This document shows positions 17,152 through 24,858 of a DNA stretch of 64,000 nt, one piece after another. Location: positions 4,840-68,839 of the forward strand of contig JAEZCY010000207.1 of NCBI GenBank assembly GCA_023429845.1, read 5' to 3'. A program made the position numbers and the translations under genes. The notes under the pieces were generated by a model. It did not search any database. It had not been told where the DNA came from and saw only the letters and a program-made list of their open reading frames with translations. Origin of the DNA: Acidobacteriota bacterium. GTDB taxonomy: Bacteria > Acidobacteriota > Vicinamibacteria > Vicinamibacterales > Vicinamibacteraceae. Position 1 is the first letter of the stretch, and each line of letters starts with the position of its first letter.

Positions 17152-18554
17152 GGGACCCCGCGCCGTTCGACCGGATCCTACTGGTCGGGTGCGGGCTGAT
17201 CGGCGGCTCGCTCGGGCTCGCGGTGCGCGCCGTCTGGCCCGAGGCGACCATCCTCGTGCTCGACCCGGCGGCGGACCCGCGGGTGCGCGATCACTTCACG
17301 CTGGTGTCGACGCCGTCCACGGCGGCTGAGTGCGACCTGGTGGTGCTCGGCGCGCCGGTGCTCGAGAACCAGCGGTTGCTCGACGCATTCGCACCGCATG
17401 TGTCGTCGTCGCGCACGCTGGTCACCGACCTCGGGAGCACGAAGGGCGCGATGGTCGCTTACGCGCGCCGGTTTCCGCAGCTGCATTTCGTCGGCGGACA
17501 CCCGATGGCGGGCAGCACGCACAGCGGGTTCGCTCATGCGAGCGCCGGGCTGTTCGTGGGCCGGCCCTGGATCGTCACACCCGACGTGGATGGCGCGGTG
17601 GAACCCGACCGCGTGGGCCAGGCGCTGGCGCGACTCACGCAGATGATCGTCGGCGTCGGTGCACGACCGGTGGTGATGGGCGCCGACGAACACGATCACC
17701 TGATGGCGTACGTCAGCCACCTGCCGCAGGTGGTCAGCAGCACACTGATGGCGGTGGTGGGCCGTGCGGTTGCTGCAGACGGCCTGCAGTTTGCGGGGCC
17801 GGGCCTTGCCGACACGACGCGTCTCGCGGGCAGTGCCCCGGCGCTCTGGGGCGACATCCTCGCCACCAATGCCGGACACGTCGGGCAGGCGCTTGCGGCC
17901 TTGCGCGACGCCCTGCCGCACGCCGGACTGCTCGAGGGTGACGCACGCGGCATGCAGCCGCTCCTGCAGGACGGACGGCGGTGGCGCATCGCCTTCGACG
18001 GGCAACGACGCGGCGGGTCGTCGTCGTCGCGCATGCTGCACCGGCCTGCCACCCGCACGTTTCTGGAGATGCGATCGCCCGAGGCTGTCGTGCCGTTCGA
18101 CTTCCCGGACGTGGATGCCGTGGTGCGACGGCTCGACCGCGTGCCCGGGTCGCTCTATCGCTACCTGTATCGCGAGGTCGGGCGTCCGTGGCACTGGCTC
18201 GATCGCTGGGACTGGAGCGACGCGCGCGTCGAGCAGCACCTGGCCTCCGGCGGTGTCGAGATCTGGATGCTCTCGGCCGGCGGCACCCCCGCGGGCTACT
18301 TCGAACTGCACCGCACGGCGCACGAGGTCGAGATCGCCTACTTCGGGCTGCTGCCGGAGTTCATCGGGCAGCGCCTCGGGCCGGCGCTCCTTACGCTGGC
18401 CGCGCGGCAAGCATGGATGAGCGGGCCCGACCGCGTGTGGCTGCACACGAGTTCGCTCGACCACCCGTCGGCGCTTCGCAACTATCAGCGCGTCGGCTTC
18501 GTCCCGTATCGGCAGGAGACCTACGACGCGAAGGTGCCGGTGGATCGCGAGTAG
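17148..18554 (+). CDS. tyrA: Prephenate dehydrogenase fused to a GNAT acetyltransferase domain
   Basis: 468 residues in one open frame. The first 285 or so are a prephenate dehydrogenase: Rossmann ILLVGCGLIGGSLGL, DLGSTKGAM, GGHPMAGSTHSG and the helical DEHDHLMAYVSHLPQ. This part makes 4-hydroxyphenylpyruvate for tyrosine. After a Ser-rich junction (RRGGSSSSR) comes a GNAT-like domain of about 175 residues: GYFELHRTAHEVEIAYFGLLPEFIGQ, GPALLTLAARQAW, and HPSALRNYQRVGFVPY. The GTG start overlaps the aroF stop by 4 bases. An internal ATG at 18033 lacks a visible ribosome site. TyrA with a C-terminal GNAT is unusual; its acceptor is unknown. Confidence 0.9.
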   Translation: MRDPAPFDRILLVGCGLIGGSLGLAVRAVWPEATILVLDPAADPRVRDHFTLVSTPSTAAECDLVVLGAPVLENQRLLDAFAPHVSSSRTLVTDLGSTKGAMVAYARRFPQLHFVGGHPMAGSTHSGFAHASAGLFVGRPWIVTPDVDGAVEPDRVGQALARLTQMIVGVGARPVVMGADEHDHLMAYVSHLPQVVSSTLMAVVGRAVAADGLQFAGPGLADTTRLAGSAPALWGDILATNAGHVGQALAALRDALPHAGLLEGDARGMQPLLQDGRRWRIAFDGQRRGGSSSSRMLHRPATRTFLEMRSPEAVVPFDFPDVDAVVRRLDRVPGSLYRYLYREVGRPWHWLDRWDWSDARVEQHLASGGVEIWMLSAGGTPAGYFELHRTAHEVEIAYFGLLPEFIGQRLGPALLTLAARQAWMSGPDRVWLHTSSLDHPSALRNYQRVGFVPYRQETYDAKVPVDRE

Positions 18555-18557
18555 GGC

Positions 18558-18577
18558 CCGTCGGGCAAGCCCGACGG
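18558..18577 (+). terminator. Hairpin just after tyrA, likely operon end
   Basis: CCGTCGGG, loop CAAG, CCCGACGG: a perfect 8-bp stem starting four bases after the tyrA stop codon. There is no T-tract, so it may act as a 3'-end stabiliser or Rho-assisted terminator rather than a classical one. Confidence 0.5.
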
Positions 18578-18660
18578 CTGCTGATGCCGTGGCCCGGAAG
18601 CGGCTACGTGTTCCTCGGCCTCACCCGACGTCCTCCCGGGCCCGCGGCGAGGTACCGCCC

Positions 18661-18666
18661 TATACT
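18661..18666 (+). promoter_or_regulatory. -10 element upstream of the CoA-transferase alpha subunit gene
   Basis: TATACT eight to thirteen bases before the ATG at 18674. Initiation would fall almost at the start codon, so the mRNA is probably leaderless. No good -35 is seen. Confidence 0.45.
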
Positions 18667-18673
18667 GCCAGCC

Positions 18674-19363
18674 ATGGACAAGCGGGTGCCGAGCGCGGAC
18701 GAGGCGGTCGCACGCATTCCCGATGGCGCGACCATCATGATGGGCGGTTTCGGGCTGTGCGGCATTCCCGAGACCCTGATTGCGGCTCTCCATCGCCGCG
18801 GCACGCGTGACCTGACGGTCATCAGCAACAACGCGGGCGTCGACGACTTCGGCATCGGCATCCTGCTGCGAGCCCGCCAGGTGCGCAGGATGGTGTCGAC
18901 GTACGTTGGCGAGAACAAGGAGTTCGAGCGGCAGTTCCTCACGAACGAGCTCGACGTCGAGTTGATTCCGCAGGGCACCTTTGCCGAGCGCATCCGGGCC
19001 GGTGGCGCGGGGATCGGCGGCTTCTTCACGCCGACCGGATACGGCACCGTCGTCGCCGACGGCAAGGAGACACGCGAGATCGACGGCGTCCACCACGTGC
19101 TCGAGGCGCCGCTCAAGGCCGACTTCGCGTTCGTGAAGGCGCACACGGGCGACTCGCATGGCAACCTCGTGTACCGCCGCACGGCGCGCAACTTCAACCC
19201 GGTGATGGCGACGGCGGCGCGCGTGACGATCGCCGAGGTGGAGCAGCTGGTCGCACCGGGCTCGATCGATCCCGACGTCGTCGTCACGCCGGGCATCTTC
19301 GTCAGGCACATCCTGCAAGGCGGGCCCTACGAGAAACGGATCGAGAAGCGGGTCACACGGTAG
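18674..19363 (+). CDS. scoA: 3-oxoacid CoA-transferase, subunit A
   Basis: A 229-residue alpha subunit of a succinyl-CoA:3-ketoacid (or acetate:acetoacetyl) CoA-transferase, used in ketone-body or short-chain acid catabolism. The N-terminal [15 protein letters not shown] is the family glycine-rich loop; [14 protein letters not shown] and [21 protein letters not shown] are also typical. The ATG at 18674 starts the homologous sequence and lies just behind a TATACT -10 box. Subunit B follows after 130 bases. Substrate preference cannot be told from sequence. Confidence 0.93.
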   Translation: MDKRVPSADEAVARIPDGATIMMGGFGLCGIPETLIAALHRRGTRDLTVISNNAGVDDFGIGILLRARQVRRMVSTYVGENKEFERQFLTNELDVELIPQGTFAERIRAGGAGIGGFFTPTGYGTVVADGKETREIDGVHHVLEAPLKADFAFVKAHTGDSHGNLVYRRTARNFNPVMATAARVTIAEVEQLVAPGSIDPDVVVTPGIFVRHILQGGPYEKRIEKRVTR

Positions 19364-19493
19364 ATCGCCGATCGCCGGCATCGGGCCGCCGCCCTGCGGC
19401 GGCGTGGTCACTGGTCGAGGCACACATCGCAGAGAGGCGCACCATGGGAAGTGGACCGACGGCCGAGAGCCAAGCGACGGAGGCTGGTGCCTG

Positions 19494-20141
19494 ATGGACA
19501 AACGCGAGCGCATCGTCCGCCGGGTTGCCTCGGAACTGAAGGACGGCGACTACGTGAACCTCGGCATCGGGTTGCCGACGCTCGTGGCCGACCATGTCCC
19601 GCCTGGGATCGACATCGTGCTCCACTCGGAGAACGGCTTGCTCGGCGTGGGGCCGTACCCGACCGACGATGACGTCGATCCGGATCTGATCAACGCGGGC
19701 AAGGAAACGGTGACCGCGCTTCCGGGTGCGGCGTACTTCAACGGCGCGGAGTCGTTCGGCATGGTGCGGGGCGGACACATCGACATCACCGTGCTCGGCG
19801 CACTCGAAGTGGACGAGGAGGGCAACCTCGCCAACTGGATGGTGCCGGGCAAGATGGTGAAGGGAATGGGCGGGGCAATGGACCTGGTCGCCGGCGCGCG
19901 GCGCGTGGTGATTGCCATGGAGCACGCCACGAGGGCCGGTGAGCCGAAGATCGTGCCGCGGTGCACCCTGCCGCTCACCGGGCTGCGCGTCGTCGATCGC
20001 ATCGTCACCGAACTCGCGGTGATGGACGTCACGCCTGGCGGATTGGTGCTGCGTGAACTCGCCGAGGGCGTCACGCTCGATGACGTGCGGGCGGCGACGA
20101 GTGCCGCGTATACGGTGGGCGAGCCGCTCGGACGGTTCTGA
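19494..20141 (+). CDS. scoB: 3-oxoacid CoA-transferase, subunit B
   Basis: A 215-residue beta subunit carrying the catalytic glutamate (Glu46 in [13 protein letters not shown]) that forms the enzyme-CoA thioester. [16 protein letters not shown] and [22 protein letters not shown] are conserved family segments. The ATG at 19494 has GGAGG (19480-19484) at normal spacing. It pairs with the upstream alpha subunit to form the heteromeric transferase. Confidence 0.94.
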   Translation: MDKRERIVRRVASELKDGDYVNLGIGLPTLVADHVPPGIDIVLHSENGLLGVGPYPTDDDVDPDLINAGKETVTALPGAAYFNGAESFGMVRGGHIDITVLGALEVDEEGNLANWMVPGKMVKGMGGAMDLVAGARRVVIAMEHATRAGEPKIVPRCTLPLTGLRVVDRIVTELAVMDVTPGGLVLRELAEGVTLDDVRAATSAAYTVGEPLGRF

Positions 20142-20231
20142 CGCGCCGTCGACGGCCGCCATCGTTCACGAGTCGCCCAGCGCCCCGCGGGCGTGTCCCG
20201 AGAACGCGCCCTACCCGTAGCGGTCGCGTGC

Positions 20232-20741
20232 TTACTCGGGAGGATCGGCGATCGAGTCGCGGATGCCAGCGCGAACCTGCACGATCGTCGTCGCGCCACC
20301 CACCACCCGATCGCCCTTCTTCAGTCGCAGGCGCACGTTGTAGCGGCCCGCCATCGTGTACGTGTGCGTGTTGCTCAGGAATCGACGGATCTCGCTCGTT
20401 CCGGGCTCGTAGGGCGCACAGTCCGGTGTGTTCTCCGATGTCGTCCCGTCGTCCCAGTCCCAGACGATGGTCGTGCAGTAGAACGGCTCATAGTCGCGGG
20501 CGCCGCCCTTGAACTCTGCGCGCACGGTGACTTTCGCCGGTGAGAAGGTGATGAGCGGCGTGACGCGGAGGGAGATTTCCGGACGTCCGGCATCCTTGCC
20601 TGAGGCCTTGGCGGCGTCCTTGCCGCCGTCCTGCGCCGCGCTCTGGATGGCCTCGGCACGCACGTCGGCGGTGCGGTCGCGCGCCACGAGCGTCACGCTG
20701 CAGATGGCCACCAGAATCGCTGCTCCGAAGATGCGCGTCAT
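20232..20741 (-). CDS. Small secreted protein with a PKD-like domain
   Basis: About 169 residues. The signal peptide (MTRIFGAAILVAICSVTLVA) is followed by a Lys/Asp/Ala-rich linker and a beta-sandwich-like region. TTIVWDWDDGTTSENTP and TYTMAGRYNVRLRLKKGDR match the PKD pattern (W-D-F/W-G-D-G and a later YTV...V). The ATG at 20741 has AAGGGG upstream; an in-frame start at 20792 exists. It is divergent from pepA. Function is unknown; a role in cell-surface adhesion or matrix is only a guess from the fold. Confidence 0.7.
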   Translation of the reverse strand: MTRIFGAAILVAICSVTLVARDRTADVRAEAIQSAAQDGGKDAAKASGKDAGRPEISLRVTPLITFSPAKVTVRAEFKGGARDYEPFYCTTIVWDWDDGTTSENTPDCAPYEPGTSEIRRFLSNTHTYTMAGRYNVRLRLKKGDRVVGGATTIVQVRAGIRDSIADPPE

Positions 20742-20822
20742 CACCGCCCCTTGCTGAAGAACCTCGCCGATCACCCGCATCCTAGCCCCCATTCGTGCGC
20801 CGGCTCAAGCCGCGACGGGCGG

Positions 20823-20830
20823 TATACAAT
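20823..20830 (+). promoter_or_regulatory. -10 element of pepA
   Basis: TATACAAT ending eight bases before the pepA ATG at 20839, with no recognisable -35. The spacing implies a very short or absent 5' UTR. Confidence 0.45.
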
Positions 20831-20838
20831 GCCGGGTC

Positions 20839-22347
20839 ATGCCGTCGCACGAGTTCTACACCACGCCCGCGTTGCGCCTGGTGGTCGGGCCCGCCGCCAG
20901 TGTCGAGGCCGACGTGCTCGTCGTGCCGGTGTTCTCGGACGAGCCCCGGGCGACGCTCGATATTCCTGACGCACTGGGCAGCACGCTGGCCGCCCTCAGG
21001 GAGTCGCGGGAGTTGAAGGGCGAGGCGTACGAGCAGCACTGGTTGCGCAGCGAGGGTGTCGCTGCCGGCCGGGTGCTGGCCCTCGGAGCGGGAGCCGAAG
21101 GTTCGGTGTCCACGGACCTGGCGCGACGTCTCGGCGCGGCCGCCGGCCTGGCCATTCGCGGGCGCGGGTTCGGCCGCGTGGCATTCCTCACGCACGGCGC
21201 CCTGCAGGGCGACGCGATCGTCCGCGCCCTGGCCGAGGGGCTGACCCTTGCGGCCTTCCACGTGGACGCCTACAAGACGAAGGATCGGAAGCTGGCCGAC
21301 CTGCACGCCGCGGCCATCGTCGTGGCGGCGGGGGGAGCCGATACGCTAGCCGACGCCGTGGCGCTTGGCGCCGCCATCGGCGAAGCGACGAACGTGGCCC
21401 GAGCGGTCGCGCACGAGCCGCCGAACGTCCTCACACCCAGGGCGCTCGCCGAGCGTGCGATGGAGCAGTTTGCCGGCACCGCTGTGCAGGTGGAAGTACT
21501 CGACGAGGCGCAGTTGCGCGGTCTGCACATGGGCATGCTCCTCGGCGTCGCGCAGGGCAGTGCTCACGTGCCCAGGATGATTGTCCTGTCGTACTCGCCC
21601 GAACACGCCGCAGGTCCGGTGCTCGGGCTCGTCGGCAAGGCGGTGACGTTCGATACCGGTGGCATCTCGATCAAGCCCGCCGAGAACATGGACCGCATGA
21701 AGTACGACATGTGCGGCGGAGCAGCGGTGCTCGGGGCGTTTCACGCCATCGCCCGGATCGGCGCGCCTTCGCGGGTCATCGGCGTCATTCCCGCCGTCGA
21801 GAACATGCCCGGCGGCGCGGCCTTCCGGCCCGGCGACATCCTCACCGGGGCGAGCGGCAAGACCGTCGAGATCACGAACACGGATGCGGAAGGCCGGCTG
21901 ATCCTCGCCGACGCGCTCTGGTACGCGCAGAAGCTGGGTGCGACGCATCTGGTAGACGTCGCGACGCTGACCGGCGCCTGCGCCGTCGCACTCGGGCGGG
22001 TGGCCTCGGGACTCTTCGGCGCGCCGGAGCGCTGGCGCGATGCCGTGCAGGAGGCAGGCGCGCGTGGCGGCGACTTCCTGTGGCCACTGCCGATGACCGA
22101 CGACTACAAGGAACTCCTCAAGAGCGACATCGCCGACATGGTGAATGCGGCGGGCACGCGCTACGGCGGCGCGATCAGCGCCGCGCTGTTCCTCCACGCC
22201 TTTGCCGGCGACGTGCCGTGGGCTCACCTGGACATTGCCGGCACCGCATGGGCCGACGAGCCGAAGCCGTACCAGCCCAAGGGGCCGACCGGCGTCGCCG
22301 TACGCACGCTGGTCGAACTCGCGCGTTCTGCCGGAGCGTGGGTCTGA
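20839..22347 (+). CDS. pepA: Leucyl aminopeptidase (M17 cytosol aminopeptidase)
   Basis: A 502-residue two-metal exopeptidase removing N-terminal residues from peptides in the cytoplasm. The M17 catalytic domain is intact: VGKAVTFDTGGISIKPAENMDRMKYDMCGGAA (metal ligands and catalytic Lys) and the family signature NTDAEGRL, followed by DVATLTGA. The N-terminal macro-like domain is present, so the length is normal. It is preceded by a strong -10 and followed three bases later by a small membrane-protein gene. Confidence 0.95.
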   Translation: MPSHEFYTTPALRLVVGPAASVEADVLVVPVFSDEPRATLDIPDALGSTLAALRESRELKGEAYEQHWLRSEGVAAGRVLALGAGAEGSVSTDLARRLGAAAGLAIRGRGFGRVAFLTHGALQGDAIVRALAEGLTLAAFHVDAYKTKDRKLADLHAAAIVVAAGGADTLADAVALGAAIGEATNVARAVAHEPPNVLTPRALAERAMEQFAGTAVQVEVLDEAQLRGLHMGMLLGVAQGSAHVPRMIVLSYSPEHAAGPVLGLVGKAVTFDTGGISIKPAENMDRMKYDMCGGAAVLGAFHAIARIGAPSRVIGVIPAVENMPGGAAFRPGDILTGASGKTVEITNTDAEGRLILADALWYAQKLGATHLVDVATLTGACAVALGRVASGLFGAPERWRDAVQEAGARGGDFLWPLPMTDDYKELLKSDIADMVNAAGTRYGGAISAALFLHAFAGDVPWAHLDIAGTAWADEPKPYQPKGPTGVAVRTLVELARSAGAWV

Positions 22348-22350
22348 GTC

Positions 22351-22764
22351 GTGTGGCAGGAGCCGCCTGCGGCGCGCAAGGCAAGCCCGAGGCAGGAGGC
22401 CGGGGCCACACGCCCTGCTGAACAGACGGCGGGCCAGCCCCCGGCGCCACCACCAGCCACGCCGCCTCGTGAACCCGAGGGAGGCACGGGCGTGCTGCGC
22501 GTGCCCGGCGAGGTGCCGCGCGACGTCCCGCTGATGTCCATCCAGAAGGATCGCGACGTGACGCGCGTCGAGGTCGGACCGCTCACGCGCGAGAAAGGCG
22601 TGGCCGACGTCCTGCTGGGGTCTGTCGGCCTCGTCGTGGTGATCGTGGCGATTGCCCTTGTCGTCGGCGCGCTGGCCGGCGGGCTCCTCGTGCTCGTGAA
22701 GCACCGCCTCGGATGGGGCGGACCCGACAAGGACGCCGAGGACCACATCTCCATCACGCGGTGA
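22351..22764 (+). CDS. Small single-pass membrane protein of unknown family
   Basis: 137 residues from a GTG three bases after the pepA stop. The first 50 or so residues are Pro/Ala/Gln-rich and probably disordered. Then come a short charged region (VEVGPLTREKGVADV) and one strongly hydrophobic helix (LLGSVGLVVVIVAIALVVGALAGGLL, about 88-113) with a charged tail. No domain is recognised. The frame has codon usage like its neighbours. Cotranscription with pepA is likely from the spacing. Confidence 0.55.
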   Translation: MWQEPPAARKASPRQEAGATRPAEQTAGQPPAPPPATPPREPEGGTGVLRVPGEVPRDVPLMSIQKDRDVTRVEVGPLTREKGVADVLLGSVGLVVVIVAIALVVGALAGGLLVLVKHRLGWGGPDKDAEDHISITR

Positions 22765-22816
22765 CGGGCCCGCGGTCCCGCTCACACGCTGGGACGCCTC
22801 ACGAGCGCCGCCGCGC

Positions 22817-24847
22817 CTACTGCGTGCGCGCCGCCGCGTTGGTGGCGCCGCTCTTCAGCGAACGCTGGTAGCGCAGGACGCCATCGCGCAGCGCCTCCGC
22901 GATGTCCTGGCGATACGCCGACCCCTTCAACCGACGGCCTTCTGCCGGCGTGCTCACGAAGCCGACCTCAGCCAGCACGCTGGGCATAGACGCACCAATC
23001 AGCACGACGAGCGGCGCCTGCTTGATGCCGCGGTCGGGCAACTCGGCGTCGGTGCGGCGCAGTCGGGTCACCAGGTTGGTCTGCACCATCTCGGCCAGGT
23101 CGCGCGACTCGTCGAGCTTGTTGTTCAGCGTGATGGCCTTGACGATGTCGGGCAGCTGTCGCATCGACCCCTTGGCGATTGCGTTCTCGCGCGCCGCCAC
23201 CTCCTCGGCGTCGCTCGTGTTGGCGAAGTTCAGGACGAACGTCTCTACGCCCTGCGCCGTGCGTCGCCGACTCGAGTTGGCATGAATGGACAGGAACATG
23301 TCCGCGTTGTGCCGATTGGCGATGCGCGTACGCTCCTCCAGTTCGATGAACTGGTCGGTGCGTCGCGTCATCACGACGTCGATGCCGGGCTCCTGCTTCA
23401 ACAGCTTCTCGAGTCGCAGCGCGATGTCGAGCACCAGTTCCGACTCCCGGATCCCGTCGCCGAGCGCGCCAGTATCGTGCCCGCCGTGTCCGGGGTCGAT
23501 GACGATGCGCGACACGCCGAGTCCGAGCTGCCGCGCCAGGGAGTAGTTCCCCGAACTGTTGGACTCCGGCGCCGCCGGTGCCACGCCAGCCTCGGCGACC
23601 TGGGTGACCGGGGCGACTGGTGCAACCGGGGCGGCGGCCGTGTCGCTGCGACTCTTGTCAGCTGCGGTTGGCGCCGGCGCCACTGGCGCAGGGGTGGCCG
23701 GGGCAGCCGCCGCTACTGTCGCCGCGCTCGCCGGAGCTGCGGCCGCGGCCTGCGTACGCGGCGCTGCGCCGGTGTCGGCGGGCGCGGCAGGGGACAGCTT
23801 CTGCGTCAGGGCGGACTCGCGATAGAGGTCGAGGACGAGCCGATACGGGTTGTACAGCGTGAACAGGCTGTGGCGCGCCACGCCCCGGGTGTCGACGACC
23901 ACCCGCGTGACCCCACCGGGGTGGGTGCCTACCCGGATCTCGCGCACGATGTCGCCGTCGTCGAACGCCCTCACGCCCTCGTCCATGCCGGCTGCCAGGT
24001 TCGCGCCTCGGAGGTCGAAGAACAGGCGTGCCGGGTTCTTCAGCATCTCCTCGTGGTATGCCACCTCGTTGTCGAGTTCGATCGTCACGCGCACGACCTC
24101 GGGCAGGACGAGCCGCTTGATGTCGCGCACAGTCACCGGACCCGCGGCCGGCGCGGCAGCCCTGGCGGCGGCTGCGGCTCCCGTCGCCGGAACGGGCTTC
24201 GTGTTCGCGACCGGAGCGGGTGTGCTCGCAGCTGCCGCGGTTGCCTCAGCGGCCGGGTCTCCGCCTCCTGCGTCCGGCTCGGCCGACGGCTCGGCCTCCT
24301 CGGTACGGATGTTGGCCTTGGCCAGCTCCGTCGCGACCGCGGGCGGCGCCTTCGGCGCTGCCTTGGCGCTGCGGGGTTCACTCTTGGTGGTCTTGCTCGC
24401 CGCCGCCGAGATCCGGCGCAGGCGCGTCTGTGCGTCACGAGCCAGCGAGCTCGACGGATACTCCCGCACGAGCCAGCGCAGCATCGTCGTCGCGCTGTCC
24501 TGTTCCTGCTTGGCGCCGTACGAGATGTTGGCGTCGTACGCGAGGTTGGCGCCGTTCCACAAGGCGTTGTCGGCGTAGCCGCTTCGCGGCCAGCGACGCG
24601 CGATGCGCTCGTACTCCTGGATGACCGCGCGCATCTGCGAAAGTGGGGCCTTGCGGCGCGACGCGCGCAGTGCCCGCTCCCGCGCGAGCGTGCTCTCGTA
24701 CGCGCTCCTGGCCGTGCGCGCCTTGGCGACCTGGCTGGTGATGCCCGTCGTCGTCTCGCTCGTTCTCCGGCGCTGAGCCGCCTCGGCGGGAAATCCCAGC
24801 GCAAGGGCCAATGTGACCGTCGCGATGATGCGTAAGCTGCGTCGCAT
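22817..24847 (-). CDS. N-acetylmuramoyl-L-alanine amidase with AMIN domain
   Basis: A 676-residue exported cell-wall hydrolase that cuts the amide between muramic acid and the stem peptide. It has a signal peptide (IIATVTLALALGFPAEAA), a tetratricopeptide-like helical region (about 60-150), and a long Ala/Pro linker. An AMIN domain follows (VVRVTIELDNEVAYHEE, LFFDLRGANL). The C-terminal Amidase_3 domain has the zinc-ligand motifs VIDPGHGGHDTGA, a downstream ESELVLDIA Glu, and SIHANSS, with EVGFVSTPAEG near the end. AMIN domains target AmiC-type enzymes to the septum, which fits the position directly downstream of ftsK (11-base gap). Confidence 0.93.
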   Translation of the reverse strand: MRRSLRIIATVTLALALGFPAEAAQRRRTSETTTGITSQVAKARTARSAYESTLARERALRASRRKAPLSQMRAVIQEYERIARRWPRSGYADNALWNGANLAYDANISYGAKQEQDSATTMLRWLVREYPSSSLARDAQTRLRRISAAASKTTKSEPRSAKAAPKAPPAVATELAKANIRTEEAEPSAEPDAGGGDPAAEATAAAASTPAPVANTKPVPATGAAAAARAAAPAAGPVTVRDIKRLVLPEVVRVTIELDNEVAYHEEMLKNPARLFFDLRGANLAAGMDEGVRAFDDGDIVREIRVGTHPGGVTRVVVDTRGVARHSLFTLYNPYRLVLDLYRESALTQKLSPAAPADTGAAPRTQAAAAAPASAATVAAAAPATPAPVAPAPTAADKSRSDTAAAPVAPVAPVTQVAEAGVAPAAPESNSSGNYSLARQLGLGVSRIVIDPGHGGHDTGALGDGIRESELVLDIALRLEKLLKQEPGIDVVMTRRTDQFIELEERTRIANRHNADMFLSIHANSSRRRTAQGVETFVLNFANTSDAEEVAARENAIAKGSMRQLPDIVKAITLNNKLDESRDLAEMVQTNLVTRLRRTDAELPDRGIKQAPLVVLIGASMPSVLAEVGFVSTPAEGRRLKGSAYRQDIAEALRDGVLRYQRSLKSGATNAAARTQ

Positions 24848-24858
24848 GCGAAAGATCC

